Shown here: in pieces, positions 27,484 through 35,875 of the stretch
Position numbering within the stretch: position 1 is the stretch's first letter
How the letters are laid out: the number at the start of each line of letters is the position of its first letter
Assembly: GCA_963559605.1 (NCBI GenBank)
Contig: CAUWLL010000004.1
Span: 1 to 64,000, forward strand
DNA length: 64,000 nt
Direction: 5' to 3'
DNA from: Dorea_D sp963559605
Lineage (GTDB): Bacteria > Bacillota > Clostridia > Lachnospirales > Lachnospiraceae
Made by a program: the position numbers and the translations under genes
Notes under the pieces: generated by a model
Databases searched by the model: none
What the model was told of the DNA's origin: nothing
The model's input: only the letters and a program-made list of their open reading frames with translations

Positions 27484-28008
27484 TTACATCATTCCTGCAA
27501 GGATCACGCTGGCAATAAGTCCTGCAAAGGTCGCAAACAAAGCGCCTCCCAAAGTGTATCTTGTCTTTGTTACTTTTGCCGTCATATAGTACACACTCAT
27601 CGTATAGAAGATCGTTTCCGTACAAGACATACTGACCGATGCAATCAGTCCAATATAAGAATCTGTCCCGTACTCTTTAAACACATCCAGTAAAAGCCCT
27701 GTTGCCGCCGAAGAAGAAAACATCTTTACAACCGTAAGAGGCACCAGCTCTCCCGGAAAACCGATAAGCTCTGAAAACCGACCGATCAGTCCCGACAGAA
27801 AATCCAAAAACCCGGATGCCCTCAACACCCCCACTGCCACCATCAGACCGATCAGCGTGGGCATAATCCGAATAACCGTCAAAAATCCACTCCGCGCCCC
27901 CTTAATAAAGGTGTCATATACCTTGACATGTACCAGCAAACCATAGCCTACAATTCCTAAAATTACCATAGGAACAATAAAATCAGCAATATATAGAAAT
28001 GATTTCAT
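27484..28008 (-). CDS. spmB: spore maturation protein B
   Basis: 174 residues, five or so membrane segments, of the nucleoside-recognition (Gate) fold. Family segments PTLIGLMVAVGVLRASG, KMFSSSAATGL and SMSCTETIFYTMSVY are characteristic of SpmB, needed for spore core dehydration in Bacillus and Clostridium. Normally spmA and spmB are adjacent and co-directional; here spmA is divergent, 153 bases away. The Wadjet operon follows on the same strand with a 64-base gap. Confidence 0.9.
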   Translation of the reverse strand: MKSFLYIADFIVPMVILGIVGYGLLVHVKVYDTFIKGARSGFLTVIRIMPTLIGLMVAVGVLRASGFLDFLSGLIGRFSELIGFPGELVPLTVVKMFSSSAATGLLLDVFKEYGTDSYIGLIASVSMSCTETIFYTMSVYYMTAKVTKTRYTLGGALFATFAGLIASVILAGMM

Positions 28009-28161
28009 TTCTTTTCACCACTTTTTATTTCTTTACTGTTTATAACTAGTATATGCTTGAAGCTCCTGTCTTAGAATATATGCATTTCCTTAAAACTTCT
28101 CCAGAATACCTCTCCTTATTTCCGCATAGTATATGACAAATACAGCCATAAGGAGATTTTT

Positions 28162-28773
28162 ATGCTCAACTATCTTTGGGCAGGTATGATGGTCATCGGA
28201 ATCCTTTACGCCGCATGCACTGGAAGGATGGCAGATGTCACAGATGCCGCACTAAATTCATCAAAAGAAGCCATCGCCTTATGTATCACCATGATGGGCG
28301 TAATGTCTTTTTGGGTAGGATTAATGGAAATTGCGGCAAGCGCAGGAATTATCAGAAATGTATCGCGAAAGATCCAGCCACTCATTCACTTTCTCTTCCC
28401 CAGACTGCCGAAAAATCACCCGGCACAGGAACACATTACGACGAATATTATCGCAAATGTATTGGGATTGGGCTGGGCTGCGACACCCGCCGGACTGAAC
28501 GCCATGGAGGAGCTTTCGAAGCTGGAGGATGACAGGCGGAGCGGGAGATTTCCCGGTCCGGTTCGCCAAAAAGGTGTGGCAAGCAACGAGATGTGTACTT
28601 TCCTTATCATTAATATTTCCTCTTTACAGCTTATCCCTGTAAATGTGATTGCATACCGCAGTCAGTACGGCAGTGTAAATCCCGCAGGGAGCGTAGGAGC
28701 CGGAATACTGGCGACACTTGCCAGTACTCTTGCGGCTATTTTCTACTGTAAAGTGCGAAACGCGGGAAAATAG
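28162..28773 (+). CDS. spmA: spore maturation protein A
   Basis: 203 residues. N-terminal membrane segments (LNYLWAGMMVIGILYAA, AIALCITMMGVMSFW), then the conserved NVLGLGWAATPAGLNAMEEL and MCTFLIINISSLQLIP, diagnostic of SpmA. AAGGAG precedes the ATG. With SpmB it forms the spore-maturation membrane pair. Divergent arrangement with spmB is unusual and suggests an inversion or separate control. Sporulation-sigma promoter elements in the intergenic region were looked for but not found with correct spacing. Confidence 0.92.
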   Translation: MLNYLWAGMMVIGILYAACTGRMADVTDAALNSSKEAIALCITMMGVMSFWVGLMEIAASAGIIRNVSRKIQPLIHFLFPRLPKNHPAQEHITTNIIANVLGLGWAATPAGLNAMEELSKLEDDRRSGRFPGPVRQKGVASNEMCTFLIINISSLQLIPVNVIAYRSQYGSVNPAGSVGAGILATLASTLAAIFYCKVRNAGK

Positions 28774-28836
28774 ACAGAAAGGCAGAAAAATATTTTCCGC
28801 TGCAAATTTATTATATAAGAAATTTTACAAATGTGC

Positions 28837-28864
28837 TTGCTTTTTTATTATTTTTAGATATAAT
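28837..28864 (+). promoter_or_regulatory. promoter of the hemolysin III gene
   Basis: TTGCTT (28837-28842), 16 bases, TATAAT (28859-28864), about 97 bases before the hemolysin III ATG. Confidence 0.55.
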
Positions 28865-28960
28865 ATCAATATACATTATATGTAGTTATCGAAACTACAT
28901 AATAGATTTTCAAAAAATATATCACGAATATGTATATGATAAAAGAAAAGGAGAACCATT

Positions 28961-29623
28961 ATGTCAGACACAATTAAAGAACACATCAAAGATCCTGGAA
29001 GCGCAATTACACATTTTATCGGTATGCTGATGGCAATATTCGCAGCCGTTCCTCTACTGATAAAAGCGGCACATGAGCCAAGTAAAATTTATATTCTGTC
29101 TATCACTGTCTATGCGGCAAGCCTGATTCTGCTCTACGCGGCAAGTACTACTTACCATACCTTCGACCGTTCCGAGAAAATTAACACGATTCTCAAGAAA
29201 ATCGACCATATGATGATCAGTGTACTGATTGCCGGAAGCTACACACCGATTTGTCTGCTTGTATTAAAGGGCAAAATCGGAATCATCCTGCTGTCTATCG
29301 TATGGGGCATTGCCATTGTCGGAATCCTTTTGAAAGCATTCTGGGTGTACTGTCCGAAATGGGTATCCTCCGTCCTGTATATAGGCATGGGCTGGACTTG
29401 CGTACTCGCCTTCACACAAATCTTAAATTCCATGTCTCCGGCGGCATTTGGCTGGCTGCTGGCAGGCGGAATCATCTACACTGTCGGCGGGATCATTTAT
29501 GCATTGAAACTTCCGATTTTCAATAATCGTCATAAATATTTCGGAAGCCATGAAATCTTTCATTTATTTGTAATGGGCGGAAGCGCATGCCACTTCGTTG
29601 TGATGTATGCTTTTGTACTATAA
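28961..29623 (+). CDS. hemolysin III family membrane protein (PAQR superfamily)
   Basis: 220 residues with seven predicted membrane helices. Conserved polar residues of the PAQR/Hly-III family are visible: AITHFIGMLMA near the start, STTYHTFDRSEKI with the Ser/His near residue 65, and GSHEIFHLFVMGGSACHFVVMY with the C-terminal His residues, which in relatives form a zinc site. The name comes from a Bacillus protein; haemolysis is not expected. AAAGGAGAA precedes the ATG. Single-gene unit ending at hairpin copy C. Confidence 0.9.
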   Translation: MSDTIKEHIKDPGSAITHFIGMLMAIFAAVPLLIKAAHEPSKIYILSITVYAASLILLYAASTTYHTFDRSEKINTILKKIDHMMISVLIAGSYTPICLLVLKGKIGIILLSIVWGIAIVGILLKAFWVYCPKWVSSVLYIGMGWTCVLAFTQILNSMSPAAFGWLLAGGIIYTVGGIIYALKLPIFNNRHKYFGSHEIFHLFVMGGSACHFVVMYAFVL

Positions 29624-29633
29624 TTAAGTAATT

Positions 29634-29668
29634 CAGGACGTAGACTCTTTGCAAAAGTCTACGTCCTG
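29634..29668. terminator. dispersed hairpin repeat, copy C
   Basis: CAGGACGTAGACT pairs with AGTCTACGTCCTG. It shares the AGGACGTAG core with the other copies but has an A-T pair where A, B and E have C-G, a compensatory change. 10 bases after the hemolysin III stop. Confidence 0.8.
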
Positions 29669-29671
29669 ATT

Positions 29672-29743
29672 CTATCTGGCGGGTACCTGCTGTTCTTCGT
29701 TCTGATCCCTAAAGGATACCCTTACATAGCCGTATGTCTGCAT
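29672..29743 (-). pseudogene. serine recombinase N-terminal stub
   Basis: A 23-codon reading frame beginning MQTYGYVRVSFRDQNEEQQ, then stop. It matches the start of the resolvase/invertase family (YGYVRVS...DQN), including the catalytic Ser in RVS. The rest of the recombinase is absent, so it is a remnant of a lost mobile element or an unspliced coding scrap next to hairpin copy C. Confidence 0.55.
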
Positions 29744-29761
29744 TGCTGTTTCCTGCCTTTT

Positions 29762-30256
29762 CTACCATGTGAAAGATTCCCATGTGTTTCCTCCCTTATC
29801 AATTTCACCTCTATCTGTTATCACATATTCCCATGACTGCCCTTTCTTCCATTCACTTGACAGCTTAATAGACGCTCCTCTGGTATCATACTTGCCCCAT
29901 TTCCCGGAGTATTCATTGTATGCTTTCACTGTGTAATAATATCTCTTTCCGACTTTCAACGGATTTTTCTTCGAATTTTTATGGATGTATCCTGTGGTTT
30001 TTCCGTTTACTGTTTTCAGAGTCTTCCATTTTTTTGAGTTGAATGGTCTGTAACAGATCCGGTAAGATGTGGCATTCTTTGCCTTTTTCCATCTTATCTT
30101 TACGGAATCTTCCGAAGATTTGGAAGCGGACACTTTAATCCCGCTTACTTTTGCCGGCACTCTTTCCGGCGCAGCTAACGCAGTCACTGGGCATATCGTC
30201 CCCACTAAAATAACTACCATTAATAATATTACAGCCTGTTTCAATCTTTTTTTCAT
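29762..30256 (-). CDS. secreted fibronectin type III domain protein
   Basis: 164 residues. Signal peptide (KKRLKQ, hydrophobic to about residue 25, cleavage near ALAAPE), then one FN3-like domain, about 35-130: VSGIKVSASKSSEDSVKIRWKK style strands, ATSYRICYRPF and RYYYTVKAYNEYSGKWG. The C-terminal 30 residues are Trp-rich (WEYVITD, WESFTW). No anchor is visible, so it is probably released. FN3 modules of this kind usually come attached to larger surface proteins; this is a free-standing short form. Function unknown. GGAGG precedes the ATG. Confidence 0.75.
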   Translation of the reverse strand: MKKRLKQAVILLMVVILVGTICPVTALAAPERVPAKVSGIKVSASKSSEDSVKIRWKKAKNATSYRICYRPFNSKKWKTLKTVNGKTTGYIHKNSKKNPLKVGKRYYYTVKAYNEYSGKWGKYDTRGASIKLSSEWKKGQSWEYVITDRGEIDKGGNTWESFTW

Positions 30257-30447
30257 AATTTCTTTCTCCTCCGCTAATGCTTAATGTATCGTTCATTATC
30301 ACCGTATCTCCAAAACATTGCACGGTAGATATAAAAGCAAACCCTGTTCCTCTAAATCTCCGTATCCTGCAAGTTTCTAACCTCTTTTTCTGACTAAACA
30401 GGGGCTCTGTTTCGCTTCTCTCATGCTCTACGTATTCCTTACAAGAC

Positions 30448-31074
30448 CTATCCAATTTCATGCTCACTCTCAAGCTCTTTACCTAATAAGGAAAGCTCCC
30501 TTGATTTTTTTCGAAAATATTCCTCTGTGTAATTCCTTGGTCTTGAAAACTCCGTACCCATGTCTACACCATCAATACACTTCTCACATAAAAACTGTTT
30601 TACAGCTTCCTTTTGATTTGTTTCATAAAAGGGAATCAGCTTCTCTTTAAATTCTTCCATATTTTCTTGTGCGACCGTCAGTATCCCCATGCCCTCTTTT
30701 ATTAAAATTTGATTTGCCGCAAGCATGGCTACCCTTTTATTTCCGTCCAGAAACATCTGCTTCCGCATACAATAGAGACATAGATTTAGGGCTCTGTTCA
30801 TCGGATTTTCTTCCTGAAAGAGTTCCGCCAGTTCTTCTTTGACAACTGACTCGGTGGTCGCCTCCAGCTGCCATGCGTGTTTCAAATTATTGATTTTTAC
30901 GACATCTGCTACACTAACCCCTGCAGTCGTAATTCCCTCATAAATGTTGTGCGTATCGGGAAAGGTGACTTCGGTCCCCTCTAAATTTGCACTCTTCCAA
31001 ATATAATCTACAATATTCCTTTTTGCCCAAAAAACATTTTGTTCCCGGCTCATATTATATTTTGCCTGATACAT
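30448..31074 (-). CDS. Fic/Doc-fold protein with altered catalytic motif
   Basis: 208 residues. The Fic core lies at about 85-140, with the loop QMFLDGNKRVAML in place of HxFx(D/E)GN(K/G)R. The motif keeps Phe, Asp, Gly-Asn and Lys-Arg, but the catalytic His position is Gln. Fic proteins use that His to transfer AMP or phosphate to a target hydroxyl, so this one may be inactive or use other chemistry. No antitoxin-like inhibitory (S/T)xxxE(G/N) helix is evident. The start overlaps the GIY-YIG gene end by 25 bases, so they are co-transcribed. Confidence 0.75.
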   Translation of the reverse strand: MYQAKYNMSREQNVFWAKRNIVDYIWKSANLEGTEVTFPDTHNIYEGITTAGVSVADVVKINNLKHAWQLEATTESVVKEELAELFQEENPMNRALNLCLYCMRKQMFLDGNKRVAMLAANQILIKEGMGILTVAQENMEEFKEKLIPFYETNQKEAVKQFLCEKCIDGVDMGTEFSRPRNYTEEYFRKKSRELSLLGKELESEHEIG

Positions 31075-31319
31075 TTATTTTTCCCTCTCACCAATAGCTC
31101 TTTCTTTTGTCTTGTCATACGTTTAATAGTATATTCCCGGCTCATAGCCTCCTCTTTCGTCTGAAACTCCTCATAATAAATAAGCTCTACCGGTCTCCGA
31201 CTTTTGGTATATTTAGCACCTTTCCCCTCATTATGAGCTTTCACCCGCTTTTCTACATTATTCGTCCACCCCGTGTAAAAACTCCCGTCACTACATTTCA
31301 CTATATATGTATAATTCAT
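31050..31319 (-). CDS. GIY-YIG nuclease-domain protein (UPF0213 / YhbQ type)
   Basis: 89 residues, one GIY-YIG domain: YTYIVKCSDGSFYTGWTNN forms the two-strand GIY-YIG pair, followed by HNEGKGAKYTKSRRPVELIYYEE and the catalytic-type Glu in TKEEAMSREYTIKRM. Such small single-domain proteins are common; some act on nucleic acid ends, most are uncharacterised. It overlaps the Fic gene by 25 bases. Confidence 0.88.
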   Translation of the reverse strand: MNYTYIVKCSDGSFYTGWTNNVEKRVKAHNEGKGAKYTKSRRPVELIYYEEFQTKEEAMSREYTIKRMTRQKKELLVRGKNKCIRQNII

Positions 31320-31401
31320 GTTATCAGCATATCCTTTTCATTTTCTCATATAAGTACTATATAATATACCAAAACATGTGTAAAGCCACTATTTTCGTTT
31401 C

Positions 31402-31506
31402 GGGTACACCCTGTTCGTCAAAAAGGTACAGGGTATTTGACAATTAGGTACAGGTCAAAACGTAATTAAGGACGTAGACCTTTTTAAAAAGTCTACGTCC
31501 TTAATT
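31402..31506. terminator. dispersed hairpin repeat, copy D
   Basis: Hairpin 31464-31506 (AATTAAGGACGTAGAC / GTCTACGTCCTTAATT), with GGGTACACCC and GGTACAGGTCAAAA tails to the left. The stop codon of the spoIIQ-like gene overlaps its right arm. It has the A-T variant of the stem as copy C does. Confidence 0.85.
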
Positions 31507-32281
31507 AATCTACTAAATATTCCATTGGGTTCACCGGCTGCCCATCTTTTCTCATTTCAAAATACACGTTGCTGCCCTCTACGCTGTAGTATTTTGTCGG
31601 CTGACTGACATATCCGAGTATAGTCTTTACGCCTACATAATCCCCTACATTTACCGGAACTTCTTTTAATTGTCCGTAAAAAAGTTCATACCCATTTCCC
31701 AAATCCACATTAACTGTAGTTCCGGTTTCTGCCGTTTTGTCAATGGACTTCACGATTCCTGGAGCTGCTGAAATCACTTGGTCTCCTTCTGCACCGGAAA
31801 TAATCAGTGCCGGGTTGTATTTGTACTGATCCAAAGTGGAGTGATACACCGTTTTGTCCATACTGTAGTTCATCAGTATACTGCCACTGATCGGCCAGAG
31901 AAGCTTACTGTTGCTGTCAAAGCTGACTGCATTCCCGTCTCCCGCTGTCTGTGTGATTTCATTAGTCACTTCTTCTTGAGTTTCCGTTTCTCCGTTTTCA
32001 TTTCCTGTATCCTCTCTCTCTGTTTCTGCCATCGGAGAGTCTGTCTCTGCCTCATTTACAATCAAATCTGTTGTAGCTTCCTCAGATTGTGTCTGCTGTT
32101 CCGCTTCCTTTGTACTATCCGGAGTCTCTGTCTGTGCCAGCAATTGTTCTTTTTGTGCTTTTTTATAATCTTTAAATGTATATGTTCCGACAATTGCAAT
32201 GGCTGCCACAAAGCATAATACTGCGGCTACCGCAGCTCCTCGTTTCTTTCTTTTTGGTTTTTGTTTCTGATTCTGATTCAT
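31505..32281 (-). CDS. spoIIQ: SpoIIQ-like M23-fold protein, catalytic residues lost
   Basis: 258 residues. A basic N-terminus and membrane helix (about 17-36), a long acidic Glu/Thr-rich linker (about 45-120), then a LytM/M23 fold (about 130-258). In this fold the zinc ligands are an HxxxD and a terminal HxH; here the matching places read KYNPALII and SNVYFEM, so the site is degenerate, as in Bacillus SpoIIQ. SpoIIQ bridges the forespore and mother-cell membranes with SpoIIIAH. It follows spoIID after 81 bases, the usual Clostridia order. Confidence 0.8.
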   Translation of the reverse strand: MNQNQKQKPKRKKRGAAVAAVLCFVAAIAIVGTYTFKDYKKAQKEQLLAQTETPDSTKEAEQQTQSEEATTDLIVNEAETDSPMAETEREDTGNENGETETQEEVTNEITQTAGDGNAVSFDSNSKLLWPISGSILMNYSMDKTVYHSTLDQYKYNPALIISGAEGDQVISAAPGIVKSIDKTAETGTTVNVDLGNGYELFYGQLKEVPVNVGDYVGVKTILGYVSQPTKYYSVEGSNVYFEMRKDGQPVNPMEYLVD

Positions 32282-32362
32282 TTTATCACCACCTCTGACT
32301 TTATTTTTGCCAGATTGCAGTGTACTTATTCTTGAAAATATACTTTTATCAAAATCTTTCTA

Positions 32363-33283
32363 TTATTTTGCTCCGTTCTTTTCACTTTGAACAATTTGCG
32401 AAACTTCTTTTAATTCTGTCCCTTCAAAAAAATATTTCAGAATTTCTTCATATTTTTTCTTATCTTTCGCCATCTCGTTCGCAGTATTCTGGCTCAATCC
32501 GATACCATGCCCAATTCCCCGTGTCGTGATCCGAAGTTTGCCATTATATTTCTGTAGTGTATAACAACTGGAAACTAAGCCATAAGTACTGCGAAATTCC
32601 TCACCATTTATCGTTTCCTTTCCAACTCTCACCGAAGATACATACCCTGCGGAATCACATTTTGTCACCTCGGCATCCACCTCATCAACAGTTACTGTCC
32701 GAATCTGTTTCGGGGATTCAATATCTTTCGGACACTCCACGATTTTCAAATATGGATACCCTTCTCCCACAGCTTCTTTCCCATCTCTGGTACTGCCGTT
32801 GCTAAGACGGAAAAAAGGTGTTTTCGCAAGCTTTTCCTCATATGTCAACACTTGTCCTTCCGTAGACTCCCACGCTTCTTTAAATCTTCCATAATTTTTA
32901 TAATAATTTCCCATTCCCCAGGCATCCTGCATTTTCTTCTGTGTCCAGAATGTTTCTTTCAATAACCCCTCACTTCCTGACGCCTGGATTTTTGCGTAAA
33001 TATCCGTGCGAACAAGAACTGCCTGCGCGCGCAGCGCTTCCATTTCATAATCCGGCGGAATTTCCTTTGCCAGAATCCCGATACAATATTCTTCGATTGG
33101 CAGCTGAACTGTTCCCGTCTCCGTCTCCACATTCACATATGTATCATCCACATTGGATGACGAAACCGATACAAAGCTTGACCCATTTATAAACACAGTG
33201 ATAACGTACGGCAAAAGAACCATAATCAGCAAACAGCAACTCCATTTTTTTAACCTTTGACCAAATCTTCTTTTTCTATACAT
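32363..33283 (-). CDS. spoIID: stage II sporulation protein D (peptidoglycan lytic enzyme)
   Basis: 306 residues from the ATG at 33283, which has GGAGGG 5 bases upstream; 21 codons further upstream remain open but lack a ribosome site. A short cytoplasmic basic tail and one membrane helix (about 12-33) are followed by the SpoIID/LytB domain: IPPDYEMEALRAQAVLVRTD with the conserved catalytic Glu, and GHGIGLSQNTANEMAK near the C-terminus. It cleaves glycan strands during engulfment. Confidence 0.92.
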   Translation of the reverse strand: MYRKRRFGQRLKKWSCCLLIMVLLPYVITVFINGSSFVSVSSSNVDDTYVNVETETGTVQLPIEEYCIGILAKEIPPDYEMEALRAQAVLVRTDIYAKIQASGSEGLLKETFWTQKKMQDAWGMGNYYKNYGRFKEAWESTEGQVLTYEEKLAKTPFFRLSNGSTRDGKEAVGEGYPYLKIVECPKDIESPKQIRTVTVDEVDAEVTKCDSAGYVSSVRVGKETINGEEFRSTYGLVSSCYTLQKYNGKLRITTRGIGHGIGLSQNTANEMAKDKKKYEEILKYFFEGTELKEVSQIVQSEKNGAK

Positions 33284-33317
33284 AAACACCCTCCATACAC
33301 AACTACTGTATGAAAAA

Positions 33318-33420
33318 GTACACCCCATTATGCAAATAAGGTACACCCCATTTTACATTTAGGTACAGGTCAAAATGCAATTTAGGACGTAGCCCTTTTG
33401 AAAAAGGCTACGTCCTAAAT
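33318..33420. terminator. dispersed hairpin repeat, copy E
   Basis: Hairpin 33380-33420 (ATTTAGGACGTAGCC and complement) 1-2 bases past the glgP stop, with two GTACACCCC units and GGTACAGGTCAAAA to the left. It ends the ileS-glgP transcript; the tail lies in the spoIID promoter region. Confidence 0.85.
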
Positions 33421-33421
33421 A

Positions 33422-35872
33422 TTATATTTTATTTAGTTTCCAAATATCTTCTACATACTCTTCAATTGTTCTGTCGGATGAGAATTTACCACAGCATGCG
33501 GTCTGCAGAAGCGCCATTTTCGCCCATCTGTCTTTGTCCCTGTATGCTGCTTCCACTTTTTCCTGTGCCTCTGCATAGGCGCGGAAATCTTTTAAAATGA
33601 AGTACATATCAGCTTTATCGTAAGCAGTTGTCTTCAAAAGGCTGTTATAGAGATCTCGGTATCTTTCTCTATTGCCTTCTGCGTAAGTTCCGTCTACAAG
33701 CTGCTCTACCACGCGGCGAACTTCCGGATCGTTATTGTATATCTGGTATGGATCATATCCGCCATTTTTCTCGTAGTTCATAACTTCATCAGAGCTGAGT
33801 CCGAAGATAAATGCATTCTCTGCACCCACCTCTTCGACAATCTCTACGTTTGCTCCATCCATTGTTCCGATAGTAGGAACGCCGTTTAACATAAATTTCA
33901 TGTTACCTGTTCCGGATGCTTCTTTAGAAGCTGTAGAAATCTGCTCGCTCACATCTGCCGCCGCAAAAATCAGCTCCGCATTGGACACGCGATAATCTTC
34001 AATAAATACAACTTTCAATTTCCCGTTAATACTGCGGTCATTATTTACCACATCTGCAACAGAGTTGATAAGTTTAATAATCTCTTTTGCACGGACATAT
34101 CCTGCGGATGCTTTCGCACCAAAAATAAATGTTCTCGGATAGAAGCTCATCTCCGGATGCTCTTTCATTTTGTTATACAAATACATCACATGCATGATAT
34201 TGAGAAGCTGGCGTTTGTACTCGTGCAGTCTCTTTACCTGTACATCGAAAATGGATTTCGGATCAACCTCTACACCGTTGTACTCCAAAATGTATTTTGC
34301 AAGACGTTCTTTATTTTTGAACTTAATCTCCATGAACTCTTCTCTTGCTTTCTCATCATCGGCATACTTTTTAAGTCCTGACATAAGTGACAGATCTGTC
34401 GCCCACTTATCTGTTCCGAGTTTCTCTGTCACCCAGTCTGCAAGCAACGGATTCCCGTGTTTTAAGAAACGTCTCTGAGTAATACCATTTGTCTTGTTGT
34501 TGAATTTCTCCGGCATCATCTCATAAAAATCTTTCAGCTCGCGTTTCTTCAAAATCTCTGTGTGAAGCCTTGCAACACCATTTACAGAGTAACTCGCTAC
34601 AATTGCAAGATGCGCCATCTTCACCTGACCGTCGCGCAGAATTGCCATCTTACGGATCTTCTCTTCATTTCCCGGATACAAAGACTGTACCTGAAGGATA
34701 AATCTGCGGTCAATCTCCTGAATGATCTGGTAAACTCTCGGAAGCAATCTTGAAAACAGGTCGATCGGCCATTTTTCCAGAGCCTCCGCCATGATCGTAT
34801 GATTTGTGTACGCACATGCTTTTGTCGTAACTTCCCACGCCTCGTTCCACTCTAACTGATAATCGTCCAAAAGGATTCTCATAAGCTCTGCAACCGCTAC
34901 CGTCGGGTGCGTGTCATTCATCTGAAACGTTGCTTTCTCATAAAGTTTACGGATGTCGTCATGATCTTTCATATATTTAGAAACAGCTAACTGTAAACTT
35001 GCAGATACGAAGAAATACTGCTGTTTCAAGCGGAGTTCTTTTCCGGCATAATGGTTATCGTTTGGATAAAGTACCTCTACGATCGTCTTTGCAAGATTCT
35101 GCTGTTCTACCGCTTTATGATAATCTCCCCGGTCAAAAGATTCTAACTGGAAATCCACGATCGGCTCTGCATCCCAGATGCGGAGTGTGTTTACCTGATT
35201 ATTTCCATAACCTACAATTGGATAGTCATATGGAACTGCCAGTACAGACTCGTAATTCTCCTGTTTGAATAAAGTCTTGCCTGTCTTATCGTCATACTCT
35301 ACGCGGATATTTCCTCCAAAACGGATTTCCTGTGCATACTCCGGTCTGCGAAGTTCAAATGGATTCCCATACTTCAGCCAATTATCCGGCTTCTCTATCT
35401 GATAACCATCCTGGATCCTCTGCTTAAACATACCATAGCGGTAACGGATACCACAGCCATATGCCGCATATCCGAGAGAAGCCAGCGAATCCAGAAAACA
35501 AGCTGCCAGTCTTCCAAGACCTCCGTTTCCGAGCGCCGGATCCGGCTCCTGGTCCTCTACAAAATTCAGATCGATCCCCAGCTCGTTTAACGCTTCTTTC
35601 ACTTCATCGTAAGCAGTCATATTGATCAAGTTATTTCCAAGGGCGCGCCCCATCAGAAACTCCATAGACATATAATAGACAATCTTTGGATCTTCTTTGT
35701 CATATTTCTTCTGTGTCTCGATCCAATTGTCCACAATTGTGTCCTTTACCGCATAAGATACTGCCTGATACTGCTCCTGCGGATTTGCTTCCTCAAGCTC
35801 CTTACGGAACAGCCTTCTTACATTATCCTGTACGTCTTTTTTAAATGCTGCTTTATCAAATTTCAACTCCAT
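33422..35872 (-). CDS. glgP: glycogen/starch/alpha-glucan phosphorylase
   Basis: 816 residues, a full-length GT35 phosphorylase releasing glucose-1-phosphate from alpha-1,4-glucan. Seen: NGGLGRLAACFLDS near residue 117, the active-site loops around NDTHPTVAVAELMR and the PLP-lysine motif EASGTGNMKFMLNG near residue 660. It starts 3 bases after the ileS stop (TAGCAGATG), with AAAGG inside the last ileS codons as ribosome site. Hence it is expected to share the ileS T-box leader. No other glycogen gene is adjacent. Confidence 0.95.
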   Translation of the reverse strand: MELKFDKAAFKKDVQDNVRRLFRKELEEANPQEQYQAVSYAVKDTIVDNWIETQKKYDKEDPKIVYYMSMEFLMGRALGNNLINMTAYDEVKEALNELGIDLNFVEDQEPDPALGNGGLGRLAACFLDSLASLGYAAYGCGIRYRYGMFKQRIQDGYQIEKPDNWLKYGNPFELRRPEYAQEIRFGGNIRVEYDDKTGKTLFKQENYESVLAVPYDYPIVGYGNNQVNTLRIWDAEPIVDFQLESFDRGDYHKAVEQQNLAKTIVEVLYPNDNHYAGKELRLKQQYFFVSASLQLAVSKYMKDHDDIRKLYEKATFQMNDTHPTVAVAELMRILLDDYQLEWNEAWEVTTKACAYTNHTIMAEALEKWPIDLFSRLLPRVYQIIQEIDRRFILQVQSLYPGNEEKIRKMAILRDGQVKMAHLAIVASYSVNGVARLHTEILKKRELKDFYEMMPEKFNNKTNGITQRRFLKHGNPLLADWVTEKLGTDKWATDLSLMSGLKKYADDEKAREEFMEIKFKNKERLAKYILEYNGVEVDPKSIFDVQVKRLHEYKRQLLNIMHVMYLYNKMKEHPEMSFYPRTFIFGAKASAGYVRAKEIIKLINSVADVVNNDRSINGKLKVVFIEDYRVSNAELIFAAADVSEQISTASKEASGTGNMKFMLNGVPTIGTMDGANVEIVEEVGAENAFIFGLSSDEVMNYEKNGGYDPYQIYNNDPEVRRVVEQLVDGTYAEGNRERYRDLYNSLLKTTAYDKADMYFILKDFRAYAEAQEKVEAAYRDKDRWAKMALLQTACCGKFSSDRTIEEYVEDIWKLNKI

Positions 35873-35875
35873 CTG

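Noticed and set aside
28104..28132. Sporulation-sigma (sigma-E-like) promoter before spmA: GAATACCT and CATAGTAT
   Set aside because: Spacer is 13 bases and both elements are imperfect, so too weak to list.
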